Assembly: GCA_015680685.1 (NCBI GenBank)
Contig: MNCI01023384.1
Span: 155,872-219,871, forward strand
Source of the DNA: Gnetum montanum
Taxonomy: Eukaryota > Streptophyta > Gnetopsida > Gnetales > Gnetaceae
Reading direction: 5' to 3'
DNA length: 64,000 nucleotides
Both the position numbers and the translations under genes were made by a program. A model generated the notes under the pieces. It searched no databases and was not told where the DNA came from. It saw nothing but the letters and a program-made list of their open reading frames with translations. The stretch's first letter is position 1. Each line of letters begins with the position of its first letter. Below are positions 34,330 through 46,981 of this stretch, in pieces.

Positions 34330-35250
34330 TGATGAGCGGAAAGTATATCTACCCTCAACTATAAGAATCACTAAGCATTCATGCACAATCCAGTTGAATT
34401 ATATGGGTTCTATGTCTTTTGGCACACTAGCCTCTAGGAAGTGAACTTGCCCTAATAGTCATTCATTGTCTTTCCAATTACACTTGTGATATGCAAAGGT
34501 ATGGTTAAGTGTGATTAAGGTGTATAATTTTTATTATTTTTATGTTTTATGTTTTATGTGCTTAAAATAAAGGATGAAAGAAATGAAGTAATTTAATTGC
34601 TAATTTAATCTAACTAACTACACCTAACTAATCCTAACATAAGCATCCATCCCCACTTATCGTACACATCCTGAACACATTTAGTGCTACTAAGTTATCA
34701 AACGTTAAGCATTACTAGGATTGCCAAGCACTAAGTGTATGCTTGAAGTGGTCATACTTATGCACTTAATTAATTGCTACTTAATCTAGCTTAGTGTAGC
34801 TTAGTCTAGCCTAATTAATTATTTAATTACTTAAAGAATTAAAGGAAATCACATAAAATATTAAATGCATAAATAAATAATTAATCTATTTCCAAGTGTT
34901 GCAAGGTTTATGAAAAAGCTTGTTTTTATTGCCGAACACACCGTGCTTAGGTATAGCAGTGGTCGAATAAAGATTTGTACACTCTTGACTCCTACTACGG
35001 GCACTTAAAAAAATATTCTAACTTTCAAATGACAAAATTGCAAGAGCTTCACTACAACTATGACAAGACATGCCATAAACATAGCAAGTAAGTGCATATT
35101 TATAGGCAAAAATAGACACTACGTCAATGAGGTCATGTCCATGCATCAAATCATGTGTCGACCATGCCTAGTTCACAGGGCCTAGTCGACGTAGCCAATC
35201 CATGATTCATCAATGTGCATAACATATACATCTAATAACATAGATACATC
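34330..35250 (-). repeat. Element O 5' LTR (right boundary not resolved)
   Basis: The left edge is TGATGAGCGG at 34330, next to the primer-binding site. A minus-strand TATA box (plus TATTTATA at 35097-35104) lies about 770 bases away, leaving the U3 to its right. I could not place the outer edge because the partner 3' LTR is missing from the window. 35250 is a rough minimum. Confidence 0.55.
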
Positions 35251-36559
35251 ATTTAATATTATTTTTTGTTTCTATTTATAATTTGAGTATAACATATATC
35301 CATAACACAATGGAATATATGAAATCTCATAGTGTGCATCTATTTTGGTATTTTAATAGTTATTAAATTATTTTTGGTTTCTTAGGCTTGGTGAATTGAA
35401 TATCATAAAAATTAAGAAGTGGACCCAACATAATACAATATAATGTCACAACTATGTGGTTTAATTTTTCTTAGAATACCAAAGAATAGTTAAATTGGTT
35501 ATTTTAATCACACCTCACATACATGATCCATTATAGCCATGGTAGTGTCTTACTTCTTCAATTTCTTTTAATTCCATTCCAACTCACTAGCATGTATGAT
35601 TATGAATTTGATAACACTTTTTAGCATAGTGTAGGATTTCAACTTTGATAGTTTTGTATGTGTGTATGTTTGTGTATGTTGAAACAAAGATGTGATCTAT
35701 ATTTAATGTCTAAGGTGCCCACAAATACTTATAGAGATGGTTATATAAGAGCATTAAGAGCAAGAACATTAGGAAGGATTTACTTGTATACCTATTTGTG
35801 ATCATGCTTGAAGACTAATTTCATACTCTCTATAATCTTATAAGTAGTTATTTTTCATAATCTTGGGATGCAATTTTCAATTATTTTTATTGAATTTTCA
35901 TTTATTTTTCTCATTTTCACTTAACCTATCTATTTTTGATTTAATTCAAGTCTTAAACTATTTATTTTGATTATTTCTAATTACTCCAACCATGAGAATG
36001 ATCCACACTAAAGTATAATAGTCTTCAGGAAGTTCTTGGATCCATAAGACATGAGAAAATGATGAAATTTTAGCCAAGATATAAGCAAAAAAATTGAATG
36101 TTTATTGATGATATCACAGTTGCGATATTGTCATTATTAAAAACTATATATGCCTAGCATGACCTCTTTATTTTTTTCATATATTTTCTAAATGCTAAGT
36201 TAGTTTTTGCCATTTCATGAGCTAAGAGACTTTGGAGTACTATTATGATTTGAGAGATTGATTAGAGTGATTCAAAAATCTTTAAGCTCTTTATCATGGA
36301 AGGTCTTAGAGAGTGATTTGAGGTAAATTCTTAACATCCCATTTTGAACACATTAAGGTAACCAATATTAAAAATGATTAATTTTAATTAAAAATTAACT
36401 AATAATTTAACAATTTAGTTAGCTTAAGACCTAAGGAACAATATTTTGTAATCATCTTACATTATTAATGGTATATGTTTTTTATTTTAATCAAAACCAA
36501 AGGATCAATGAGAATTAAATTCATTTTGAAAAAATCTTTAAGAAATTAATAATTGATCT
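35251..36559. other. AT-rich stretch, no gene seen
   Basis: Part may still be the U3 of element O's LTR. No coding motif, splice pattern or clear repeat unit stands out. Confidence 0.45.
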
Positions 36560-37460
36560 TTGGTGATTGTAGATGGCTCAAAAATGTATTCTTGAAGCTA
36601 GAAAACCATTACAACCAAGAGATAAGAGTCCATAAGGTGAATGTGAAAGAGAATAAGGATGTGGAAGAGACTAGTTACAATAATCACAAGCTAGTGGATA
36701 GGGGCAAGAAGAACTAGAAGTACAATATTGATATGTACATTAGTCCACATCATAGGCACAAAAATCCATAAATGAAGAAGTAGTGGTAGTTGCACTTGAA
36801 GTAGGAAGATAGATTACACTCTTTGATAAGTGTGTATAGGTGATTAAGGATGAGACAATAATGGCTAGTATGCTGGCCAAGCTTAACTTCTAATGTCTCT
36901 TGAAGTTATTTTCATAGGATGTCCATGAGCAACTATAGGCTTCTCTATTTTGGCCAATAATTTCATGTAATGATGAATGATTTCTTAGTAAGCCCTAGCA
37001 ATTTTGTCAAAATAAAAAAGTCTATTCAATGATAAAAATTGAAGGAACATTTGTTTCCTATGTTGTTGAAGCTATTGTTGTTATGTTGGGGCTTCCTAAC
37101 ATAGTAATGAAAACCATTATGGTCTTAATTCATTCTAATAGAGAGATAAGGAATCTATGGATGGAAAGTCATATAATAATAAGAAGAAAAGTTTTGATTA
37201 CCTATCACTCATCAAAAAGATCTATTTCAAGATAGAAACCTATCATATCTATCCCACCAAGTGCATAAACAAGATAGCTACCAAGTGCATAAACAAGATA
37301 GCTACCAACATAGTAAGAGAAAGTGCTCTTTGGAGTGGAAATATCGAAGAAATTTGGATAATCTCAATTTCTTGGAGATAGAAAGAAGATTATTGAATGA
37401 CAAATTAGGGAATAATATATTAGAATTTTCTAGCATGATTTGTAAACTTTATAAGTGAGC
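36560..37460 (+). pseudogene. Possible relic of a protein like the antisense gene of element A
   Basis: Plus-strand fragments with many stops: MAQKCILEARKPLQPRDKSP (about 36572), VIKDETIMASMLAKLNF (about 36840) and MIKIEGTFVSYVVEAIVVML followed by GLPN (37029-37100). The last has the pattern 'I-x-V/E-G-x-x-V ... A-I ... L-G-L-P' seen in plant transposon-associated domains, and it parallels GNVTVVLDLNEAFFIDLFGI in the antisense gene. The resemblance is short and by eye. It could be an unrelated decayed ORF. Confidence 0.25.
37256..37303. repeat. Perfect 24-base tandem duplication
   Basis: ACCAAGTGCATAAACAAGAT plus AGCT occurs twice head to tail (37256-37279 and 37280-37303). Exact identity points to recent slippage or local duplication in otherwise old sequence. 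Confidence 0.9.
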
Positions 37461-39179
37461 TAAAATACTTAGATATATCAATGGTACTGTAAAGAAGGCA
37501 TAGAATGCTTTGTATGCTAAGCTAATAAAACCTATACCTATAAGAAAGGAATAATTAGCAACTCCATCAAGTATAGAAGTAACACACATCATCACATTAG
37601 TAGAAATAATAACTCTAATAGTAGTAGTCATGATTTCCATAATAGGAATTATTAGGATTAGTACTCTTGTTACTATAGTAGATCCTGAGGTATATCACCA
37701 CATAATAATTTACCTACAATAAATATTACAAGGTGTGAGTTGTATGGTGAGAGACTTTCAATAAATGTTTAAAGTGATAAGAGATGAATGTAAGGTCTTT
37801 AGGATCTTATTAGTAGAAAAATTTTAATGAATATACCAAGGAATGATTAAACAACCCAAATCTTTGTGAATGTAATTACATTTCAAGGCATCCTAGTATC
37901 AAGTCATGGGACAACCATTATCATTATTCCCCATGCAGAATAACAAGCTACTATAGAAGTTCTAATAGATTGTATCATCATAACATTAAATGTTCCCAGT
38001 GCATTCATTCTAGACTTCATTAGGATGTAGAAAATTCAAGTGTCTATATGTGTTGGAAGAGAAGAGAAATAAATATTTTTAATAGAGAAAAATGCATATG
38101 CACTTAATAAAAAATTAAAAATTGGAGAAAAAATCTAAGAAATCCTTAAAATACTTGAATATCTTATAGTAGTACAATTTGATCTGATTTCAATAGAAAG
38201 TTGGCATTGATCGAAACTTAACTTCAGAAAATAGATATAAAAGTTCAAAAATTTCAAGATGAGATAACCCAATTCCATGCCTACCTTTAAGACCCTACAA
38301 TGTTTTATTTCTCTTAAGTTGCTTGGTTAGTTCTAAACTAACATAATCAATCGCTTCAAGGCTAAGCAACATTACCTTCTATATTAAAATGAGTTTGTTG
38401 CTTTTGCAGTGGATTTTAGTAGCATATTTCATATTTTTCTATATTAAGTGTTAATAGAATCCAATGATAACATTAATTTATCAATGGTATGTTATATGGA
38501 AAGTATGTGATTATGTTATTTAGTATCATTCCCCTTCCCTTAGAAAAATATGCACTATAGTTCTCAAATAAAACTATGTTATTGATTTCAAGTCTTCTAA
38601 TTTTGCGGTTATGTAGTAATTAAAAAGCTAATGGATCAAACATATAGTATGATTCATGCATCCTATTCCTTGTTCGAATAACTTATGAATAATACTTAAA
38701 AAATATTATCTTCTAGTTTATTGCTTGGCCTTAGAATTGCTAAGTTCTCTTCTTTAATAACCTCATCGTTAACATATAGTAGATCTACATCCAAAAATTT
38801 ATTTGAAACTACTTTCTTAGATATTGTTTGCTTATAATAATAATAAATAGTATATTTCTCATCCACTTCTACTATTGAAGTAGGATTTAAGATATTCTCC
38901 TATTCTTCTCCAATTGGGAGTAATTTATTCTACAAAAAGTTATAGATAATGTTACTTAGTAGGTAAGTAATTAATATTACCTTAATAACAAAATAATATT
39001 GTATTTATTTATGAAAAATTGTTGTTAACTACACCTATAGTTCCATTTATGTTCACTGATTACATTATTAATCTATCATGATACTAATTTGAATCAATTC
39101 ATTTGGTTGTATTCCTTAAATATTACTATTTCTATGTATAGAATGACTATTATACATCTACCATCTAGAAATGGTTATT
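37461..39179. other. AT-rich stretch, no gene seen
   Basis: Short plus-strand segments give Asn/Ser-rich or Ile-rich peptides (about 37560-38200), but nothing I can assign. No LTR ends or splice pattern were found. Confidence 0.45.
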
Positions 39180-39963
39180 CATGTTATAGGCTCAAAGTAA
39201 CATATAAATAAATTTTATTGTGTGGATTATTTTATAACATTATTGCACTATGATGTGAGGCCTACTCTCTATTGTAGAGTGATCTTTCTATGATGAAACT
39301 AGAAGTGTGATACAATGATGATGTTAAATGTTAATGGTTCCTATTGGCATGTAGCAAGGCCATTCGACAAGTACAAATGAACAGAACAAAGGTTTTCTTT
39401 TATGAATTCTTTGTTATAGCAAAATCATGCTATTATAGGTTTAATTGAATAGAGATTCTATTAAAAAGTAGCAAAGCTATCCTATAAGTATAAATAAACA
39501 CATTAAAAATGTTTTTTTGGGTGTTTTTTCATACAACAAGGATATGCTATAAGAGCAAATTAACACAGTAACCTTTTTTTTTATGAATTCTTTATCATTG
39601 TGTGGTCATGCTATATATAATAGTTTGTTAGTTTTACTTTCTTAACACTATTTGTTTATGAAGTCATTAACATTTCTAATAGTGTATGATAGCTTGATAG
39701 GCTTAGTTGTTTAGGGATATTATTGGTGTGTAGTTGTGCTATGCTACAAGTACAAATGAACATAATAAATTTTTTTTATGACTTCTTCATCATAGTGTAA
39801 TCATGCAATGATAGAAGAGTTTGTTAGTTTTTCTATCTTAAGGTAGTCTATCTATGAAGTCATTGATATTTCCTATAATATGTTAGCGTTATGATACCTA
39901 TGAAAATAAATAGAACTACATGAAATCCAAAACTTACATAAAATGATAAAATGACATTTAGGA
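39180..39963. repeat. Degenerate tandem repeats left of element B
   Basis: Phrases such as TATGAATTCTTTATCATTG, TAGCAAAGCTATCCTATAAG, CAAGTACAAATGAACA and TTTGTTAGTTTTTCTATCTT recur two to four times at about 110-330-base spacing. ATCATTGTGTGGTCAT also appears at about 45724, right of element B, which suggests B interrupts one repeat tract. Confidence 0.55.
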
Positions 39964-39969
39964 ATGATA

Positions 39970-42890
39970 TTTCACAACTACTCCCCTACCATGAAGGCTA
40001 TGTTGATGGTGCCCTTGATGGTGATGTGTGATCCACTAAAGGATTTTAGACATGCAATTTTTGTTGGCCTGATCTCATCTGTGAAGACTAGCTTAGCTAC
40101 GATGGTGTATAGAACTATGTTTGTTGCTGCACCATCATCGATGTGCACCTTGTGGATGGTGCACTGCCCAACACATATGGTAATAGACATAGGAGTTGTT
40201 GTGACCTTCCCTCATTTAGGGTTGACCTTAATTACCTCGTTGCAAAAGGCTAAGGATGTTGAACCTGATTAGCGTGGTGCTAGGGAAACATTGCTACATA
40301 GATGGTATTCTCATTTGTAGGGATGTCATCCATGATAGGAATGGATGCCAACATCTAAGCCAGTGCTTGGTAGTGAGCAGATGAGGTCATGACTAGGTCA
40401 TACAAGCTTAGCATTGTGTTTTTTTTCTTTAGCACTTGTTGCACCTGGGTTAATGTGTCTGCAAAGTCCTTGTCATTGGCTATTGTGTTAGCCTTGACCT
40501 CCTCCTGTGGCTTGAGAGATGGATCTCTCGTGGAGGGGACTTATGCTTAGCTTGCTTAGCCTACTTGGGGACCTCAGTGCATCATTGTGCTTTGCTAGTT
40601 GTGGCCTTTTCACTTGTTTCGGCCATAGGGGTTATGAGGATAGAGACTAGCTTAGGTGGACCAACCGATTTTTATTCTCATTGTTGCCTAGCCATTTCAT
40701 TTATGAGACACTTGTTTGGCCTCTTACGTTGCCATTTGGTGGGTCTACCCATGTTGCTAGTAGGGTCGACCCTTGGAGAAGGGATCATTACATTGCCCAC
40801 TAATGGACTTTGGGTAGGTGAGGGGCAGCACGTTGTGGCATCCTAATGACAAACAATTGCTTGGAAGTTGTTGTTGCAACATGTTAGTTTTACATCTTAG
40901 CAGACAATCACTATGGGACCCTGACCATGAAGGATGTTGTGGGTGCCCAAGGTGGCACTTAATAACGAAGGAAGGCCTCTTGCTTGTGGAGGCCAAGGGG
41001 ACCTTTGTGCTACTAAGAGGCACTCAAATCATGAAAGGTTGCTTCATTGGTGTTGACTTGCCACCCACACTAATGGTGTTGATGACATACTTAGCATCAT
41101 CCATGTTAAGCTAGTTTGCTGCATCAAGCACCAATTGGCCCCTTTTTATCATTTTTTGCAAATAATCCTACAAAGCCTAATAGAAGTTTGTACTATGACC
41201 AAACATCTAGTGGTAATGAAAAAATTGGTCTAGCTTGAAGTGTTGCAGGATCAGGGGCTCATTTGGTACTGCTAAGGTGGGGTTCCTTAGTAGTTTGCAG
41301 TACCTGTCATGACATTAGTAGGCATTCTTTAACACTTGCTTTTATTGGATAAGCTTGACTTTTAGGAGTTATTTTAGCAACTTAAAGGGTTTCATCGATA
41401 GTAGTGTATACCTTGAGCAGTCCTTACACTCAAAGTTGCACCTTGGAGTGGCTTGTGTTGTGGCCCTTTTCAATGTAGGTGGGTTGGTTGCTTGGGTGCT
41501 AGAGTTAGAAACTTTGTGTGTTGGGGCTTTGGGCTACTTATCCATCAACTTGCAGTTGGCTAATTTTGCATTTATGGCTATCATTACCACTATTGCATTT
41601 TTCTTTCTTTCATGCTAGTTTTAGTAGGCCACATAGGCTAGGACATTGCTAGCTTATGCTACCTCCTCTATGCCTTTCGTTTGGTCAAAGGAATGGTTGA
41701 GATACTTTAGGATCAAGTAGTACAGTTTTGACTTGATAAAGTTATTCATTGCATCCTTGAAGATGGCCAAAAGGTGCATCTCTACTATGGGCTCTAGTAT
41801 TTCTTGTAACGAGGTGCTCCAGTGTTGGATGAACTTGGGCACGAGCTCTAGGGGCCTCTACTTGACTTGCATGAGTTGGTTAAGGATCATTTCAAGCTTC
41901 AAGTTATACTTGAAGTGCATAACAAACTAGCTTAGGAGATCCTCCGGAGAGGAGATAAAGGCCTTGGGTAGCACACAGTATCAGTTTAGGGCTTTTCTAG
42001 TTACTGACATGGGGAAGACGCACATGATAGCTTGTGGCTAGGCTTGTAGAAGCAAGCACTCAAACTTGAATGTGACCAAGTGTGCGTTGGGGTCCCTCTC
42101 ACCATTGTACTTGTTGAGTTGAGGTAGCAGGACCCTAGTTGGAAGAGTTAGGGGTGGGATCATAGGACTTATTAGGTCATCCTGGTAGAAGTCTACCACC
42201 TTGACATTTTTGGAGGAGGTAGCTTTGAGTTGATTAAACTCCTCTGTCAAACTTTGGATCAGCTGGAATACTTGATCCAAGCTTAGAGATGTGCTAGCCA
42301 GTTGTGTTGACTAGGCTATTTGCTATGTAGTCTAAGGCTGGATTGTTGGTTGCAAACCCACATAATGCAGTTAATGTGATGGTTGTGCTATGGGCATGAT
42401 GACTGAGGCAGTCCATAGGTGCATGGGTTGGATTAACACCATGTATGCCAATGAAATAGGTGGGATGTAGGATGCCTGAATCGTTTGGGGCTAGGAGGTG
42501 GCCCTTGTATGAGTGTAGGGTTGGGCAGACATGTTTGCTATTAAACTATGTAGTAATTTTTGTAAGATGGTGTAAAGGGGGCTCTTGCATTCAAAGTAGG
42601 CCTCAAACTCATCTTCCTCCTCTTGTGAGGCTTCCTTGTAGTTGGTCCATGTGTTGTTCTTGTTTGCACAGATGAGTTAGAACAACAATTGATGATAGGA
42701 CTCCATGAGTGGGATTATGTTGAATGAGGAAGGATTGTACTCTCGTCTATTTTGGTGGACTCATTCGAAGTCTTGTTTTACCTCTATTTCAAGGCTATCC
42801 ATAGGTAATCCTACTTGGATTTTGGCACAAACAAAGTTGTATTATTCATGGCTAAGTGCAACACACTCTGGGTGGATGGTGAAGGTGTTA
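39970..42890 (-). pseudogene. Element B gag-protease, truncated
   Basis: Homologous along its length to A's gag-protease. The gag core lies at 42280-42038 (MDQVFQLIQSLTEEFNQL, KYNGERDPNAHLVTF), then 41842-41654 (FIQHWSTSLQEILEPIVEMH). A degenerate knuckle follows near 41220-41170, then the protease at 40190-39978 with VHIDDGAATNIV. DDGA is the catalytic box and is better kept than in A. The N-terminus near 42890 is inferred from alignment with A (the shared ACTCTGGGT block). The frame ends at the truncation. Confidence 0.83.
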
Positions 42891-43346
42891 AGTGTGTTAG
42901 AAACTAACATGAAATGTTTATCTAGATGCATGTTTACAAATCGAGTTGTATGAGTTACTGTTTGCAAAAAAAAAAAAGGCTAACTTTGAAAACTACAAAA
43001 AAATGACTAAGTGTTAAAAATTGCAAAAAAATTACTAAGTCTATCAGTAGCAAAAAGTGACCAAGTCTAGAAAATGTAGAAAAATGGCTAAGTGTTGAAA
43101 TTGCTAAAAAATGGCTAAGTATGGAGAGTAAGCTCTTTACATTGAGAGCTAACTACGCTCCACACCAACTACACTCTCTATGCTCAAAGAATGAAGACTA
43201 AGAAAAAAATAGTGGAGAACGACGTGATTTGTGTTGCTATGCAGGGTCTCGAGGAGATCAATAATGGGGTTTAATTTACATTGATGGAGGTGCAGAGAGC
43301 ATGCAAAGAGAACCACAATGTAGACTAAAGGAGGATATGGCATGAC
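42891..43346 (-). other. Element B leader
   Basis: Lies between the primer-binding site and gag. It contains TGCAAAAAATGGCTAAGT-type short repeats (about 42960-43125) and LTR-type motifs (AACTACGCTCC, ACTACACTCTC near 43150). No gene. Confidence 0.55.
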
Positions 43347-43362
43347 CCTCCTTCTAGCACCA
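43347..43362 (-). other. Primer-binding site of element B
   Basis: The minus strand reads TGGTGCTAGAAGGAGG, one base different from the consensus deduced from A and C. Confidence 0.75.
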
Positions 43363-43367
43363 AAAAC

Positions 43368-45170
43368 TACAATGATTAAAAATGTCAGTGGCTAGAATCA
43401 CTAAGGGGTTCGCAAACGCACAGCCTAACCCTGCCTCCGTGTGAGGGCCTGCTAGAAATGGAGGTGGAGCACCCTGAACGATCTTGTTGATCAAACAAGG
43501 ACTTTGCCAATTGCAATTGGCGATGTCATGGTTAGTTGAGATGTAAATGTAAATAATATGAAATGGTGCTAAGTGATCTAGCAGTGTTTCATGGTGCTAA
43601 GTGTAGAGTGTAGTCACAGAATGGGCATGAGCGTAGTCAAGGGTTTTGCCTAAAACAAGGATTCCATACTATGGAGACTGCTACCTGAGCATAGTTACAA
43701 CATGACAATGCATGAAAAATGCAAAAAATGTAAAGAAAATGTAGAAGAGAGAAATAGAACACCACCCCAAATTAGGTAGAGCGTAGTTAACTTCAAAAGG
43801 GGTTTAGAAGGTATGTGGTGTACAACAGGCATAGTGGAGAGTGTAGTCATAGCCTTTGGGTCTCGTTTGCCTAAAATTCTAAACTTGCCCCACCCCTAAA
43901 ATGTTAGGGCACAAGGGTATTTATAGGGTTAGGATTAGCGCAAAATGTGGATCAAGTTCCACATGGCAGTGTGGTAGTTGAGACTACATTGTGAGATAGT
44001 TGGGACTATGTTGACCCCAACTACACTCTCCACTAAAGCAAGTGGTATTATCTTGTATTTTTCTCTAATTGACTTTGCAAGGTCAAGAGACTATTACTAT
44101 ACTACCAATTGCATGTGTGAGTGCCAAGGAGACCACAATGTACCTAATAAAATGCCAAAAAATTGCAGAAAATGCAACTTTTGGAGACTACAATATAGGA
44201 CTATGCTATCCACTATGGGAACTAGTGTTGAGCGTAGTTACAATTTCAAGGAGAAGGGGGATGCCAAAAAGATTAAATGCTACTATTAAAGGCATGTTGG
44301 AGTTGATGTAAATGTTGATGCTACATTGTGGAAACCTTTGGAGGTTGTTCTTCCCATCTATGCTTGACTACGGTCTAGAATGGGTGAAAGCATAGTCCTA
44401 GACTTAGGTAAAATCTAGCAAAATGTGACTAAGTGCTAACTACACTCTAGGGGAGGCTAACTATGCTTCCAATTAGGGGTGAACATAGTCTCAACACTTA
44501 GAGAAATTCCTACAAAATTTGGCTTCTAAGCTAACTACATTGACTACGCTCTAGAGCATAGTTAGGAGCATAGTTTCAATAATTAGAAAACTTTTGCAAA
44601 AGTTGTGCCTTAGTGCTGACTACGCTGACTATGCTCTAGAGCATAGTCCCAACAGTGGAGAGCGTAGTTTTGGCACTTCAAAAAATTTTGCAAAAGCTGA
44701 GGTTCCAAACTATCTATGCTTGACTATGTTGCTGAGCGTAGTCCCAATAGCTAGAAAAAATATGCCAAAACAGGTGTTTTCATGCTAACTACACTGACTA
44801 TGCTTTAGAGTGTAGTCCCAGTAACGGAGAGCATAGTCTCAACACTTAGACAAATCTGTAACTCATGTAATCATTTTGACACTTAGAGAAAATATTGCAA
44901 AACTAGCTATTGTGTGTTGACTATGCTAACTATGCTCTAGAGTGTAGTCCTAGTAGTGGAGAACATAGTTTCAACACTTAGAAAAATTTTGTAGCATGTG
45001 ACCTCATTTAGACACTTAGCCAAAATTGCAGAAAATTGGCTATTGAAGTTAACTATGCTCTACTGCAATGGAGAGCGTAGTCCCAGCACTTAGAAAAATT
45101 TGCAAAAAGTTTTGACACTTAGATAAATTTGTAGTCGAGAAGCAGTAGCCTGAAATTTTGTGGTGTTTTA
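43368..45170 (-). repeat. Element B 5' LTR with large U3 palindrome array
   Basis: 1803 bases, related to the LTR of A, with TATA box at 43919-43926 on the minus strand. Its left edge has decayed from TGTAGTGACC to TACAATGATT, and its right edge reads GTGTTTTA instead of GTGTTTCA. It is longer than A's LTR mainly because the array of palindromic units is expanded. Confidence 0.85.
44340..45130 (-). repeat. Expanded U3 array of palindromic units in B
   Basis: About eight units, each built of a GACTATGCTC-type block, a GAGCATAGTC-type block and CAACACTTAGAAAAATTTGC. At 44627-44648 two blocks meet as a perfect 22-base palindrome: GACTATGCTCT followed by its exact reverse complement. Similar near-palindromes occur at about 44540, 44805 and 44930. 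Confidence 0.85.
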
Positions 45171-46401
45171 ATGATCATCATATGGTATATAGTATCCTCT
45201 TAATGATTTTCTTAGTAATACGATTGTCAACATAAATACAATTCTATGATTAAAGAGATTATTCATAGCTAAAACTAATGATAGAATATGGCATGAATCA
45301 TAGAGCAATCATTGTATGAAGTTCTCTTGTTATCTTCCTAATAAGGATTCTTATAATTTGTTTCTTCTATTATGAATTTCTCTAAGACATATGTCTTTGT
45401 GTTAGGGACCCTATGGAACCAACTTTTGAAGACTATGACATTGTTATAACATGTTCATCCTATGATTCAAAATCTATTAGATAATGGACCAATAACTTAA
45501 TGATGGTGTGGTCGTCATATGAACTCATCATAAGTTTTTACATAAAGAATGGATAAACATAAGAGTTTAGGATCCAATTAACAATGTTTGGGATCATAGC
45601 ATGGTCATCATATAATGTTGCCTAGGAGTAGAATTCCTAATGTAGTTCAAGATAAGGAGCACAAGATCAAAGCAAGCTTTCTTCATGAAGCATTAATAAA
45701 ATAGATAAAAGAGTTTTGTTAAGATCATTGTGTGGTCATATTACGATGGTTTCTCTATTCCTATAGATTATTCTAGTATAATTATTTCCTTCATATAATA
45801 ATGTTTTGTAAAAAATGATACTCTTAACATAACTTACTCATGAAATGGTATTTGAATAAGATGAAGAATAGATCATAGAACATACTTCATTTAAAGGATC
45901 ATAACACAGTTGCCATATGATATCTTCTCTACTACTAAGCATCACTCTAGTACACTAATTTTCTTTAAGTGGAAGTGTTTTGTTGGAAAATATATTATTT
46001 TTTTGGTTTTCTAGTAATAGTTACTCATTTTGCAGTCATCATATGAGAATAAGCTAAGCTCATATTTCAAATAAAGTATTTGTAATTTCATTTGAAAAGT
46101 AGGCCTAGGATATCATAACACAATCATTGTATGATGTTGCCCAGGAGCAGGATTTCTAATATAGTTTAAGACTAGAAGCATGAGATCAAAGCATGCTTTC
46201 TATATGAAGCATTAATAAAATAGGTGAAAGAGTGTCTCAAGGATTATAACAAGATCATTGTATGAGAACAAGCAAAGATTTTTCTTCTTATGTAGGATTC
46301 CTAATATCTTACTAGACTAGGAGCAAGACATAATAGCTCAACCATCGTATGATGTTGCCTCTTCTTTTATGAATTTATATGAGATAATTAGTATTAATCA
46401 T
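45171..46401. repeat. Degenerate long tandem repeats right of element B
   Basis: A unit of roughly 540 bases recurs: about 45590-45760 and 46120-46270 share CAGGATTTCTAAT-, AAGATCAAAGCA- and GAAGCATTAATAAAATAG-type phrases. Shorter copies of ATCATTGTATGATGTTGCC occur between. No coding region. Confidence 0.6.
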
Positions 46402-46976
46402 TGTAACATTCCCATTTCCAAATGACATTGTTCCATAATGAAGATGGTGTCTCTTCATAACAAGTGTTATTTTTATTATAACAAGACCTGAAAGGGCATG
46501 TTGTAATTGAGACCCAAAAGGGTGCATTGTAATAATGAATGCATCTCTTGAGATGACCTTTGGAGGTTTAACCTAAGGAATTTATATCCAAGCTTAGAGG
46601 TTGTGCCAGCATGGAGTGGCAGAGGCAGTAAAGGTAAGTCATGGGAGTTGGGTGAAGTAGGACAGGAAGAGGATTGGCCATACCTTCTGGTCAGTGATAG
46701 GCCTAATAGTGGTGGCAATGCTAGATTGCCTCTAAGGAGATAGATGCCAAAGGAAGAAAACCCCAAGGAACACTCTCAAAGCATGATCTAGATACTCCAT
46801 TCGATATTAATAAATCATTCTTTTCTTTCTTCTTTTGCATTTTCTTTGTTATTTTTATTACACATAATGTCGAATGCTACATATATTTGATGTTTGGTAT
46901 ATTATCTTCTTATGCATAATGTCTAATATAATGTATATTTGACACTTTTCATGACATCTAAGAATAGGATGTCACA
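46402..46976 (+). repeat. Solo LTR (family P) with ATCAT duplication
   Basis: 575 bases from TGTAACATTCCC to GGATGTCACA, collinear with the LTR at 8775-9346 (shared GAAGATGGTGTCTCTTCATA and GTGTTATT blocks). ATCAT directly precedes it (46397-46401) and directly follows it (46977-46981). A lone LTR with an intact duplication is the product of LTR-LTR recombination that removed the internal region. Confidence 0.92.
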
Positions 46977-46981
46977 ATCAT

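Larger units (their letters stand above)
39969..45170 (-). mobile_element. Element B: 5' half of an A-type Ty3/gypsy element
   Basis: From right to left: 5' LTR 43368-45170, primer-binding site 43347-43362, leader, gag, protease, then an abrupt end near 39970 inside the protease region. RT, integrase and 3' LTR are absent. ATGAT lies just right of the LTR (45171) and also at 39964-39968. This may be a coincidence, since the left edge is not an LTR end. Confidence 0.85.

Noticed and set aside
37256-37303. CRISPR-like or spaced repeat
   Set aside because: It is a simple two-copy head-to-tail duplication in plant DNA with no spacers.
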